Below are positions 1 to 10,659 of a stretch of DNA of 64,000 bases, piece after piece; positions within the stretch are counted from its first letter, which is position 1; every line of letters starts with the position of its first letter. The DNA is from Pseudeuparius sepicola (Eukaryota > Arthropoda > Insecta > Coleoptera > Anthribidae): NCBI GenBank assembly GCA_963920635.1, contig OY987301.1, forward strand, positions 14,228,501-14,292,500. The letters are read 5' to 3'. The notes below the pieces were generated by a model. That model saw only the letters and a program-made list of their open reading frames with translations. It had not been told where the DNA came from and made no database searches. The position numbers and the translations under genes were made by a program.

Positions 1-1700
1 ACACCTCGGTAAGACACGCACTCACATTCGCACTTGCCATATTATCACAAAACTCCCGGTTTCGAAAAGAAAGTTCGGCGGCACGGCAGCGCCCGGCCGA
101 TATGGTATATACTGCAGTTTTCCACGGCGTCCACCGACGGAATTTAGACCTCAACTTGCCCTGCGTCCGAGGGGAATTTTAGTACCTTCTCCGCGAACGT
201 TTTCGCGTTGTTGGTTTCTTGGTTTCTAATGGCCGACTCTCCTGCGCGATCGCGCTCTGCGCTCCCTCTCGATATGGCGACTGTCGTTTTGCTTGCGGTG
301 CGACGTTGTCGATACAGTATTCATTGCCTGATTTTTTACTACTAACTAGATTTATTATTTATGTATTTATTACTATGTACAGTGAGTGTCCTCCGACAAC
401 AGGAATAATCTTTAGCGAACAAAAAAATAAAAGCACAAAACAAGGCGCTTAGTTAAGGTTTTATGTTTTAAGAGGCGACACGATAACAACTAAAAACTAA
501 ACTGCGGCATACGGCAGATAGATACATGATCGCCCCCTCTCCTGCCGCGCGGAAGGGCCGCCTCCACCGCCTGATTTTATTAGTCAGTTGCTGGTTGCTG
601 GACGGCCATAATGCAATTAACGTAATTTTAATTGAATTGGCCTTTCATAAATGCATAAATGGTAAAATTACTTAAAAGTATTTAAAATCGGGGAGTACCA
701 GCTAAAACCGGCAACATTGCACGTCGCCCAATAATGTAGCTTCTGGCCGGCCCACTTTGCGGTCGTTTCCTCGCCAGTGGCGTCGTTATTGTCTGCAAAA
801 AATAGCTTCATTAAAAAAAAATCTGGCTATATTATTAACTTTTAATTTTTTTAAATTGCGGATTCGTATTAAGCTCAATTTTCTCCACATGTGGTTAAAA
901 TTATTGTATTTAGTTCTGAAACACCCTGTATATTATATTTTTTAGAAATAATCATAGGGTCTTAGGCAAGTATCGCAGTATCCAGGAATTGTTTTAACAA
1001 GTTTGTACAATTTCTTAAAGTATCTACTCTATTGTATTCTCAAGTTTATAACAAGTTTTATCTTGTCTGGACTCCTTTGACCCTATATAGTGCTTCTTCA
1101 GTCTATTCACGTATTATTTTAGTATTATTTGCTCAGAGGAAAATGCATGTGGTCAACAAGAATTCGACGGCACCTTGTGGTCACAATAAAAGCACTACCA
1201 ATCCATCAGGCGGGGCTCGTGAGTTTGTAGAGGTGGGTCAAATCGGGTATGAATAGTCTCGCAGTCGAAAATTTTTGGGAGTGCTACGCACAAACTAACT
1301 TTATGTTTTTGACTTTTTTTAAATAGAGCAAATAAAAGATTATATACCTACCTTGAGATATCCATTAGAAAATTATTATGAAAAATAAATATAATAATAG
1401 TGGTGCGTACTCCACCCCCGATTTTTTTGAAATTTTGGCTACTTCCTCTACTTTCGAGGTACCTGAATACAAATCCGGCCTAGGTTTTTCTGGTCGGACG
1501 TAATATTCGAGAAAATGAATTTACTTTCTTTTTGACATCTCGGATTTTACGTCGATATTGGTGGCTGTAATCGGGATGAATTTTTACTGTACGCAGCTCA
1601 AACTAATAACCACACCATTTTGCAGCTTTTGCAACATCGAAACTTCGCGAAAACCCGTGGAAAAACCGAAATTTTGAAAGATTTTTGCCGTGTTTACCTA
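1..1700. other. No gene recognised; intergenic
   Basis: The first 330 bases are moderately GC-rich with CpGs and could be the edge of a regulatory island. The rest is AT-rich. A terminal motif of the ACACCCTGTATA type, seen at the ends of several mariner-like elements here, stands alone at 921-932 with no partner close by. No open frame shows a recognisable domain. Confidence 0.5.
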
Positions 1701-2449
1701 TACGCTATTTTCGCCCATGCCCAACATTATTTGGCGCGTGCGCCGACGTGCTCTCTCTACTTGATTTTATTACTCTCTACTCACTTACGCCTATAAGGAG
1801 GGGTTTCACATAGCACTCGACTGCGATCGCAGTGACTGTTTGGTGGGCGTGGTTCCGCTGCCATCTATGTGAGTATATTCACTTTTATCGCAGATACTGT
1901 TATAACTAGAAATAGTTTTAATTTTCAGATGAAAAAATGTATAATAATTATTATAATCGAATTATACTTATCGATACAATGAATGTCTATGGGACATTTA
2001 AAGTCACCTCAATGGAAATCTCCGTCTACATAATACCTTTTCTTCTTATATTTACGTCTAATATTTAACATGAACTTTTTTAATCAAAAGGGACATGATA
2101 GCATACACTTTTCTTTTATTCGGCGTCATTTTGTAACTACTACTGTCAACACACTTTTGCAAATATTGTGAAACACCACATACCAGTTTTGTTATAGCAG
2201 TATAAGCCTCCCCCACCGAACAGTTGCACAGTGATTGCAGTTGGCTGCTATGTGAAACATTATGAATGGTTGGTCGTCGACGATTTCGTCATCTACTTGT
2301 CTCTTTTCGGCTTCAGAGCGGGCGCGTATGCTTGTTGTCTCTGCCTCACTTGCAATGCATTTATCCTTGTGGATTGACATAATAACCCGTGAGGTCAATT
2401 TAAAATACGGCCAGGCGGCTGCGGATAGAAATGAATTATTATTAGACAT
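1701..2449 (-). repeat. Dispersed repeat family B, copy 1
   Basis: This stretch is found again, inverted, at 39548..40306. Long blocks match, including the part around the GTGGGCGTGGTTCCGC motif, the ATTCATTGT/CATAGACATT segment and the ATTATTAGACAT end. Copy 1 carries about 100 bp near 1735-1830 that copy 2 lacks; copy 2 carries about 100 bp that copy 1 lacks. On the minus strand copy 1 has an 85-codon open frame starting MSNNNSFLSAA; the same start is present in copy 2 but its frame breaks after about 17 codons. No terminal inverted repeat or target duplication was found, so the transposon class is unknown. The two copies prove a dispersed family; coding capacity is doubtful. Confidence 0.75.
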
Positions 2450-2507
2450 GCATTTTTTAAAAATGCATTTTTTTTTTAAATTTATTAAACATTGACCAAA
2501 TGACCAG

Positions 2508-4205
2508 TTCAGGAATATTACGTTTTTATTCCGACAAAATTCATAAAGTTTTGAAAATTGATTGGTATGTTAGGAAGAGCATAAGGATTAATAAACCAAA
2601 AAGTTCCCATCCCTAAATAGTGTGCTTCATCCCCCAGGACGTCCTTTCTACCCCCATTTTGAGTTTTTCTAGATTATATCGGCAACCGTGTAATTTTCGA
2701 CAAAAATACCTATATACAAAATTGTTCCTTGGAAAATTCTCTATCAAAAAGGTTTTTAACACTTTTTTCCTAAAATTACTAATAACCTGGGAAGTATGGC
2801 GCAAACATAAGGGTTGGTTCCGATTAGCACTCTCTACAGTACGATAATTTTGGTGGATAATTAATTGTGAAATCTCTGGGGATTAGTTACTGTTCAGGTG
2901 CAATTTGCTTTATTGTCATAATACCTTCCACCTAAGTATCTAAAGGCAGAATTAAATTAAGGATTTAATTTAAAAATCATAAGTTAAAACACTGAAAATG
3001 CATGGTGTATCCACGAGATTTCACTTAATATTTAAGTAATTCATAAATAAAATTATCGAACTTACATGTAATTTAAGACAAAAAGGCACAAAAACAACAA
3101 AAAACCTTTTAAAACAAAAATATATTTTTGGGCGCTAAATTTTAATCATGAAGTAAATGTGGATGAATAGAATAACTAATTTTATTTAAAGGGTTAAATT
3201 AAATCATAAATCCTGTCCTTAATATAAGTATGCATAAACAGGCCATGAGCTATTGTTACCTGTGTGGGTTTACTCCGTTTACCTGTGGTCATACCTATGT
3301 ACCTATTATGGATACTTATTGCATAGTATTCTACAAAATGATTGTTTAAAAAATATTGCTCAGGCAGTCCTCAAATTTTAAGATCAATAAAATATTAAAT
3401 TTTGGGAATAAGATAAGAAAAGTCGCTTTTCCATACCTACTAAATATTTCAGTTATCTAACTAACTTAAATTAAAAATATTACTTCAAAATTCAATTAAC
3501 ATTTTTGCCTGTTCCAATCATCATTTCGGTATGTATGATTTGTTTTGTGTTTATAAATTAACGATTTAAAATATCTGAGTACAGACCATATACCTACCTA
3601 TAAATATACAGGTATGTGGTACAGACCTACATTGTCCCTTCACTAAATTCTAAATACGGCCCTGTTTTCTAAACGGAGAACATGGCGACCACCGGCTGCA
3701 AAACATCAAAGGCGCCGCCGGCGAGTTTATTATATTCTCCCCTTCCTTGTTCTCTGCGATTGCATCTGCGACGAAATACCAACCCGTAAAGGGCAATGAC
3801 CTATGGAAGTGCGGAATGAGTGCTGCATAGTAACACCGAACATTTCGGTGAAGGTAAATGATAATATAACAAATTATATGACTTACGCTAATTACGACCC
3901 TGATTTACCTACCAACGTACTATTCGTTTGAGGAGAACTGGTCTAAAAAACCTTTTTTGTAGAGAATTTCCCGTAGAACACTTTTGTACACAGGTATTTC
4001 TATCGTAAAATGCACCATTTCATGGATAATTTTAAAAAAGCGAAAATTGGGGTGAATACTATGTCGTAGGGGATGAAGCACATAATTTAGGGATGGGAAT
4101 TTTTCGGTTTATTATTACATATGCTGTCCTGATTATTTCCACCAATTTTCCAAACTTTATGAATTTTGTCGGATATATCGCACTTTGGACCGTAATATTA
4201 CTGAA
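2508..4205. mobile_element. Foldback DNA element with about 270-bp terminal inverted repeats
   Basis: The left arm (about 2508-2795) and right arm (about 3920-4205) are inverted copies, roughly two-thirds identical by eye. Shared landmarks are the outer TTCAG(G/T)AATATTACG, then CGACAAAATTCATAAAG, then CCCATCCCTAAAT and GTGCTTCATCCCC. About 1.1 kb of AT-rich sequence with no transposase lies between. This is the form of a non-autonomous foldback or MITE. I could not identify a target-site duplication, and the arms have drifted enough that the insertion is old. Confidence 0.65.
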
Positions 4206-4299
4206 TTACTTATGCATGGAGAAGCCGCGCCTGCTATCCATTCACATGGTGTAATGAACAATACTAGGAATATTTCAGAGGTTTCTTGCAGGTGTAAGG

Positions 4300-4880
4300 T
4301 GTGATTCAGCTATACGTTTTCGATGAGACTTCTGCCTCTGGCAACACCCGTCTTTGTTCCTGTACAAAGCTCCTCTATTGTAGCAAGGACGTTAAGCGTA
4401 TAAGCGCGGCCGTTAATCTCGCCAACATCTCCAGACGGCTAATGGTCTCGCGTGGCGTTATCTGGACCGGCGGCCCGGTCGCGTCGCCGCGGAAACTAAT
4501 TGCGCGCGCACTATTAACTAATTAGCGGAGCGCGACGGGGGGGCACCGGCGGGGGGCCTTAATTGGGACGGATTACGGATTCCGCGGACGCATCTGCCGC
4601 CTCGCGGCCGGGACGGGGGCCGCCCTTTTTTGCCGGGTCGCGGCCACCCAGTTCGGGCGGCGACCGACGGCTCCTGCGGCCGTTTTCGGAGACGGGCGAC
4701 AGGGGCGGGCCTGCGGCCGGCGGCCGGTCGTTCGGAATCGGCGGGCGGAGGCTTTCGGCAGCGTCCAGGTCCAGAGATATACTAATAAGTACGGGCACTC
4801 GGCCTTGTGCAAACAAACGTTTCCCTCTTGCCCTCTCCCGCTCCCCTCCTCATCGAGCCGATCGATGTCTTATAATATAA
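4300..4880. other. GC-rich island, possible conserved regulatory DNA
   Basis: The GC content rises sharply, with many CpGs, and the stretch contains homeodomain-type cores (AACTAATTAGC near 4518, GGATTACGGATT near 4568). Overlapping open frames on both strands (4559-4880) have biased Pro/Gly/Arg compositions expected from GC-rich DNA and no domain. I therefore read it as non-coding, possibly regulatory. Its right edge lies directly upstream of the THAP-like exon and may include that element's promoter (TATAATATAAG near 4871). Confidence 0.4.
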
Positions 4881-4974
4881 GAAAATAAGCCGTACACGGT
4901 GTAGCTGAGAGCGGTTCGTTCGCATTCTACCGGGTGAGCGCAAAATATTACCGACCGACCGTGACTGTGTTGTA

Positions 4975-5340
4975 ATGATGCCTAGTAACGCTTTTTACTG
5001 CAGTGGATGCCTGTAAAACCAGTTCAAAAGACTATATTACCTTTTTTCATTTCCTAAAGACCCTGAAAGGTAAGATTGAGTTTGGGGTACCTACCTACAA
5101 AAAGACATTTTTATGTGACATTTGAATACTTAGGTATATTAATTGAAGAATAATAAAGATATAATATTAAAATATTGAAAGTTTGAAGGTGTCAGCAATG
5201 GAAGAATGCCTTAGGGTTCATCGGAGAACATAAATTTGCGAATATTCCACCTGAAGAGGCATATGAGCCTATATAAGAATTTGCAAGGCACATTTGCTGT
5301 CCCCTCGGCTGTCCCATTAAGATTATTGCCAGAAGCTTAT
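4975..5340 (+). pseudogene. THAP zinc-finger N-terminus, split by a short intron, with stop codons
   Basis: From the double ATG at 4975/4978 the frame reads MPSNAFYCSGCL, a stop at 5014-5016, then, still in frame, NQF...FSFPKDPER. C-x2-C near the start followed by FPKDPE is the signature of the THAP C2CH zinc finger, a DNA-binding domain of P-element-type transposases and several host proteins. The frame runs into a donor GTAAGA at 5070. Taking acceptor AG at 5187-5188 continues the frame as RCQQWKNALG, which fits the conserved W that follows FPKDPE in THAP domains; a second stop lies at 5274-5276. Two in-frame stops make it a pseudogene or domain relic. The proposed acceptor lacks a clear pyrimidine tract, so the splice is inferred. 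Confidence 0.45.
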
Positions 5341-5687
5341 GGTAAGACGCATGCGCGTGTGTAGGTACGTATGCCTAATATTTTGTTCTGTATTGTTTAT
5401 GTCAATTTAAATATCAAAATATTTAGTACAGGATGAAAAAGTAGATATGATTAGTTTAACTCTTTGTCGTTAAATATTTATTTGTTTTTTATGTTCCTGT
5501 CTGCTCTATGTTTTGTTAGGCTTTATTAAAAATGAACGTAAAACATAAAAAATTGCATTTTTATTCATGTTCCAACCAAAGTCTACAGATATACCTACAT
5601 AATTATGTAGAATCTGGTAATAGCTACCCTGTATTTCAATTTAGCCAAAAACTAACGGTACACTTACCTACACAAATAATGTTGTAC

Positions 5688-5740
5688 TTATCAAAGTCTA
5701 CAAATAGGTTATATCTACTAATATTTGTAGACTTTGATAA
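5688..5740. repeat. Perfect 18-bp hairpin
   Basis: TTATCAAAGTCTACAAAT at 5688-5705 and its exact reverse complement at 5723-5740 enclose a 17-base spacer. No gene lies beside it. It may be a tiny palindromic MITE rather than a terminator. Confidence 0.75.
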
Positions 5741-5749
5741 ATAATGCGG

Positions 5750-7120
5750 AAAGTCAATATGAACCTGCCCCCGTATAACTAGCTTGACGGCGATTTCGTT
5801 TAGTCGACCCTCGTAAATGCGAAGCGTGCGAGGTGACGCTGATTTACGACCGGTCGCAAAAAAGTGTCGGCTTTTCCGAGAGAACAAAGAAGCGAGCCGA
5901 CTTTAGTATTTCTAGACTTTTGCTTTTGGATATGTGATGCTCTCTCGCTCAGTATATCTCAGAAAAATAAAAAATATCACCGCAATATTTTGTTCTTGTA
6001 GAATTTTCCTTTGTTTGCAGGCGAGGTTGCCACGATTACAAAGTGCTAACTATGTAAACAATTCTAATGCTAGATAACACAAGATTATGCATAATACATT
6101 TTTATGGAAACCAATTCTGTCCCAAGAGAAATTCAATAGCATTATTCGTTTGATCAATCGTTGCACTTAAATATCAATAATAATCTGTCACTTAATTCTG
6201 CCTTATTTTTCTGATATGTTTGCCCAATCCGACAACGATGCTTTGAAGATGACGTGCGACGGTTTGTGTTGTGTTTTAGTAGCTTTATTTTTTATTTATG
6301 GTAATGCTTTAGGTGTATAGTGGCCTTTTCAACCTCGTTCTATTTTTTGTGTTATTTTTCAAAATAAGTCCGTTTGTGAACGTTTTATGCGATAGACAAT
6401 GGAGAAAAAAGTGCATAGTTTGCAAATCAAGCAATCTACCAAATGCTGTAATATTTCAAGTGTAAGTACGTAGTCGTAGATGTTCGACTTGGGGTTTAGA
6501 AATTAATATTTTTCGGAGGATATTTTAGCATTAATTATTTATTATAGTTTTACTACACTACACTGAAGAAATTCAAGTTAATTCGCAAAATGATTTTGTA
6601 TATTGCATATATAAAATAATTATCGTGACACAACAAATTTCTAATGCCAATTTTATAAATAGATATACCCAATAAATGTTTTTTTACAACAAAATTGGTA
6701 AATCAACAAACTTTATCTGTGAAATTCTAAAATGATTTTTTTTTTGCAATTTTACAATCATATAGTTTTATTTTCACAGGGAATACAAAAAAAATGTAGT
6801 TTTACTCCTAAATATTTTTTCACTATGCGAAATTACAAATTTACATACTCGCCAACAGGCCCGAAAGCGAAAGTCAAAAATGTTCGAGGTGCCCTGTTAT
6901 TTTGGTTGCTGGCTGCGAAAGTGGTACAAAAAGTATTGCTTAGCAACCCTTACACAGCAAGGACCTTAAAACCATTAATAAAATATATGTAACAACGCGA
7001 ATTTTGCGTTAATTTTAATAGGTTTCATAACAATCGTTTTTCAAACTGGTTTTGATAATAAAGAACACGAGGTATACCAAAGAAAAATTAATAATATCAA
7101 TGTTTCTCTGGCGTCAACTA
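5750..7120. other. No confident gene; possible second THAP-like start
   Basis: A modestly GC-rich patch sits at 5760-5900; the rest is AT-rich. At 6407-6466 one frame reads KKCIVCKSSNLPNAVIFQ and ends at a donor-like GTAAGT. The C-x2-C spacing resembles a THAP domain, but the only ATG (6400) is in another frame. An 86-codon open frame at 6732-6992 has no recognisable domain. Confidence 0.3.
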
Positions 7121-7149
7121 AGAGCCGCATAACAGAACAAATTTGACAG

Positions 7150-7240
7150 GCACCTCGCTACGGATAGGGTGAGAGTACGCGATTAGTAATTCGTAGATCC
7201 AGGGTTCAAATCTCACACAAAACTCAACTTTTTTTTATTT
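7150..7240 (+). repeat. tRNA-derived SINE-like remnant
   Basis: GGTTCAAATCT near 7203-7213 matches the RNA polymerase III B box (GGTTCRANTCC) closely. The GGATAGGGTGAGAGTAC stretch about 40 bases upstream resembles an A box. A T-rich tail follows directly. I could not fold a full cloverleaf (the T stem does not pair), so this is not offered as a tRNA gene. Confidence 0.3.
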
Positions 7241-7442
7241 ATTTTTTATTATCGCTGCATTCTGCCTCTTATATTTATCACTGATTACGATTTTTAGTAA
7301 TCGAACAAAGGTTATTTTGAAGATCATTATAACTCACAATTTACTCCATTATGTATTTAGAGCTTAATTTAGTCAAAATACCTATAACCTGAAATTGTCG
7401 GTAGCAGGAAAAATGTAATACATTGCACGATGCGTAATCTCT

Positions 7443-7509
7443 TTTTTGGCCTTGGAGGTACTTTTAACGCTCGCGTTGCCTCGGTCTAAACAGCCTCCTC
7501 GGCCAAAAA
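7443..7509. repeat. Imperfect inverted repeat with nested stem
   Basis: TTTTTGGCC..GGAGG on the left pairs with CCTCC..GGCCAAAAA on the right, each arm having the same 2-base interruption. A smaller stem AACG/CGTT lies in the loop. There is no evident function. Confidence 0.55.
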
Positions 7510-7519
7510 TGTCATTTAT

Positions 7520-7790
7520 CTGTGACTTTTGCGCGTTTAAGCTAAACTTTGTACGACTTTATAATTCGCATCTTTATTTTCATGGAAAATAAAAATTCCT
7601 TGGGACAAAATTCCTCCATACCTGTTAGACCAATGCAAAGAGAAGAAAATTGATAAAGTGACGCAAAACGAAATTGTACATATTGTTGTGAACGAAATGA
7701 GAGCTATAAAGGATATGATACCATACAAGGCATTCAGAATCCTTCAGAATAGTAGGGAAGAAAATGGCGGATAAATATGAAAAGATTAGT
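7520..7790 (+). other. Possible coding relic, unidentified
   Basis: The frame containing KKIDKVTQNEIVHIVVNEM stays open from about 7638 to a TAA near 7775, about 46 codons with a protein-like composition. It has no start codon in context and no domain I recognise. It may be an exon relic of a transposon. Confidence 0.2.
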
Positions 7791-7869
7791 GATTTACTGA
7801 GCGATTCAAAAATTGTGTAAGCAATTCAATGTCCGGATTACAATGTATAGTAGCAATCCTTATAAATCA

Positions 7870-8280
7870 GTGTTGACCAAACCCGAAACAACCCAGAGTC
7901 CGGCCCTGGCGCCCGAGACACTTAAAACACGCCGGGCCGAGAGATCGGAGTCAGTTGTAAAACATTTCCGAACCAATTAATAGCGGCCTGGCAATTTATG
8001 GTCCAATCAACATTTCTGGCCATCATAACACCGAAATTAAAATGCTTCACTTACAGACATTTTGTCTCCTCTCCTTAATGGTACTTTATGTCCCACCATC
8101 CCGGAATGCGTACGGCCGATTTTACAAGTTTGGTTTTAGTTAAAATTTTATTATCCCGATGTTTTTTCGCCGCCGGAATTTTATACCTTGTTAAGCGAAA
8201 ATGCGGGGACCGCCACTTTGCAGAACGTCGAACCTACACGGGGACGGTGTGACGATGCCACGGCCGCATCCACATTAATT
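7870..8280. other. GC-rich island, non-coding
   Basis: A CpG-containing block with AATTAATAG and TTAATTAGG cores and no open frame. It stops exactly where the hAT element's target duplication begins, so the element inserted at its edge. Candidate regulatory DNA by composition only. Confidence 0.4.
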
Positions 8281-8624
8281 AGGTTAAAAACCATAGGCGT
8301 AGCTAGCCTTTTTTCTCTGGGGGGGGGGGCTTAAGCCCCTCAAGGAGATGAGACTCAGTAACCCGCAAAAGCGCTGGAGCGCCGCATATAAACACTTTGA
8401 TGTATATGTGTTTACCTAACTCACTATAAAACGACTCAAATTTCTGTTTAAAAATAAAAGTACGCCATGATTTTGTCGATTAAGCGTCACCGTTTACGTC
8501 ACAGCACCTGCGCGAGGGCATACCGTTTTCTGTGTATCGTGGGTTATTGCTCGGATCCTTATTTATACGTCTCTGTATAAACAAGGCTGTAAAGCTCAAA
8601 AAATGGCCGATTTTATAAGGCCAC

Positions 8625-8985
8625 AGCCAACTATGATTTACATTTAAAAAAACACAAGTTTATGTCATATCTAAAAAATCACAAACAACATAAAAAAATT
8701 GGTTTAGATTATCCTTTTAAGCCCAAAATTATCTACAATTTTTGCCTCTACAGTTTTTTTGAAAAATCAGAAATAACGGAGCTACAGAGATCTGAAGAAA
8801 TAACAAAAAATCACTCTTTTCAAAATATATAGTGAGCCATCAACTTTTTTAAAAATCCAAAAGGGGCATTAGATTGAGCATTCAAAACTGCAATTCTTTC
8901 CCCATTTAACCTTTGTTCTAGCTCTGCTAGTTTCCGAGATCCCCATAGTGGGCATCGAAAAAACTCACCTTGTATACTGATACTG
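8625..8985. repeat. Half-copy of MITE family M1 inside the hAT element
   Basis: It shares ordered blocks with the right half of the element at 27588..28285: AAACACAAGTTT(A/G)TGTCAT, ATTTAACCTT.GTTCTA, AGTTTCCGAGATCCCC and the terminus AAAAAACTC.CCTTGTAT. The matching left arm is missing. Confidence 0.7.
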
Positions 8986-9088
8986 CATAAGTAAAAATAT
9001 AGATGTACATTGGCGTCTTCGCAGTATTACATAATCATATCAATCACAGTAAGCAGTCACGTCCAGCCGTCCAGGTTCTCAGTGATGC

Positions 9089-9606
9089 CAGGGACTCTTT
9101 AAAGTAAGGGGCCCCAGCATTATACTTTCCAAAGTGTACTATTCTTTTCACATTCTAATGGTATCAGTGATGCCAAGTATGCCATTTTATTGGAGAATCT
9201 ATTAATAAAACCGGTACTTTGATTATTAGTAAAAATTAATAATGTTTCCATGATTTCTAAAAATTAGAGTTGACAATGTTGTGTCTACAAATACAGAATA
9301 TGGCAACTGTCAAATGAAACAAATTTATTGTATAGTTGAAATTCTTTAATTGTCACATCTGAGTATCTGGAAGTCAGAAAACTTAAAAATTGTGAATTAT
9401 GATGGGAAATTTTTTGCCTCCTTTAGAATCTGTGGCACTATCTTATCACATAAAACCTGATGGCAGTTGGACACACTGACATATAACATAACCTTGTACC
9501 AGCCCACTTATGTGGTCTCCTTGGAGTCTACAGAAAACAAACTTCCCCTCAAGGCTTCACTTTTTCTATGTGATATGCTGGGTCCCCTTATTTTAAAGAG
9601 TCCCTG
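9089..9606. mobile_element. Nested hAT-type MITE, 8-bp TSD AGTGATGC
   Basis: The TIRs CAGGGACTCTTTAAAGTAAG and CTTATTTTAAAGAGTCCCTG are inverted and extend inward through GGGGCCCCAGCAT. The octamer AGTGATGC is present at 9081-9088 and again at 9607-9614. A length of 518 bp with no open frame makes it a MITE. It lies inside another hAT element and so inserted later. Confidence 0.92.
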
Positions 9607-9954
9607 AGTGATGCTATTTCTGTGAGTGTGGCTTGTGGCGGACTGACCGGGTCGGGTGCGTGGTGAGTGCGTGACGGCAGTGTTGCCAGTGTTCAGTGTT
9701 GCCGCTGTTTAGTTTGTTTTATTTTGTTAGTGTTTTAGTCAGTGTCTATTACTGTACGCAATAACACGAACACACAACAAAATTAAATCAGCTTAGTAAG
9801 GTTTTTAATGTATACCAATAACGTCAAAAAAATTATAAAAATAAACGCTAGAATTTGTCAGGGGGGCTCTTTTTATACCAGGGGGGGCTTAGCCCCCCCC
9901 AGCCCCCCTTAGCTACGCCAATGTTAAAAACGACGTGGTCTGGTTTGTCTGGTG

Positions 9955-10605
9955 CACAGAGAAATAACCAAGGATAGAGGGAGTAAGAACAAAAAGTAAA
10001 CAGAGCCAACATATTTTTGAGTGACGCCACGTACTCCATTTCATTTCAAAATAGACGGGTTTAATAATTGGATTAAATGAGGGCTCACCTCCCATAACGC
10101 TAAATTAACAAAAATGTAGCTATTAATTTCTTGTATGCAACAATTTTAAACTAAAGCCAAATTAGGCTATGTAATTAGAGTAGCTAATAATCACTTTAGT
10201 AAAATCGTCAACAGATCCCTCAAACCGCTGAACATGGCAACGCCGCCGTTGCCGATGCGTTCATTACTCGGCGGTATTTGTTTTGTGTTCGCCCAGCAAG
10301 TCAAGTTTTCCGAGTGTTTACTTATGTATTTTTCGTGTTTTCAATTGTTTTGCTCTTAATTTATAGACTATTTATTACTATTTAGGATATAGTGACTGAT
10401 TTGGATACAATGTATACGCAGAAAGTGTGTTGTGTGTGGCCAAATTGATATTTCTCAGGATATAACCTATCACAGGTACATAAATGTTGTACATACGAGC
10501 GTAATGTTTGTTTACTTCGATAAATTTCCGTTAGATATTGGTTGACTAAAAACGTCTGTATATTTTTATGCTGTTGCTCCCTCTATCCTTGGTTATTTCT
10601 CTGAG
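9955..10605. mobile_element. hAT-like element with about 29-bp TIRs, TSD GTCTGGTR
   Basis: The left end CACAGAGAAATAACCAAGG and right end CTCAGAGAAATAACCAAGG (complement strand) match through GATAGAGGGAG. The flanking octamers GTCTGGTG (9947-9954) and GTCTGGTA (10606-10613) agree at 7 of 8 positions. It is 651 bp long with no complete transposase. Inside, at about 10394-10465, one frame reads RKCVVCGQIDISQDITYHR, which resembles a THAP zinc finger start, so this may be the 5' end of a THAP-bearing transposon. It starts only 31 bp after the previous hAT element. Confidence 0.8.
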
Positions 10606-10659
10606 GTCTGGTACAGGTCAAAATATTATGTAAGGAATGACTAACAGAAAAAAAGTTTG

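Larger units (their letters stand above)
8292..9923. mobile_element. Non-autonomous hAT element, 8-bp TSD TTAAAAAC
   Basis: The ends are CATAGGCGTAGCTA on the left and its near complement TAGCTACGCCAATG on the right, each followed inward by a long G or C run around GGGGGCTTAAGCCCC. The flanking octamers TTAAAAAC at 8284-8291 and 9924-9931 are identical, the 8-bp duplication hAT transposases make. No transposase remains. The interior carries a half-copy of the MITE family at 27588..28285 and a second, complete hAT-like insertion (9089..9606), so it has been a repeated target. The ends resemble those of the 26487..27336 element (CACGGGCGTAGCCA), so both probably used a related transposase. Confidence 0.9.

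Noticed and set aside
1255..1425. Inverted repeat around GTGCTACGCAC / GTGCGTACTCC
   Set aside because: Only about 10 bases pair convincingly and there is no further arm or target duplication.
4559..4880. Overlapping open frames of 79-105 codons on both strands
   Set aside because: They are Arg/Pro/Gly-rich translations of a CpG-rich island, open on both strands at once, with no domain.
6732..6992. 86-codon frame near a possible splice acceptor
   Set aside because: No domain, low-complexity start, and the proposed link to the upstream C-x2-C stretch is not supported by frame.
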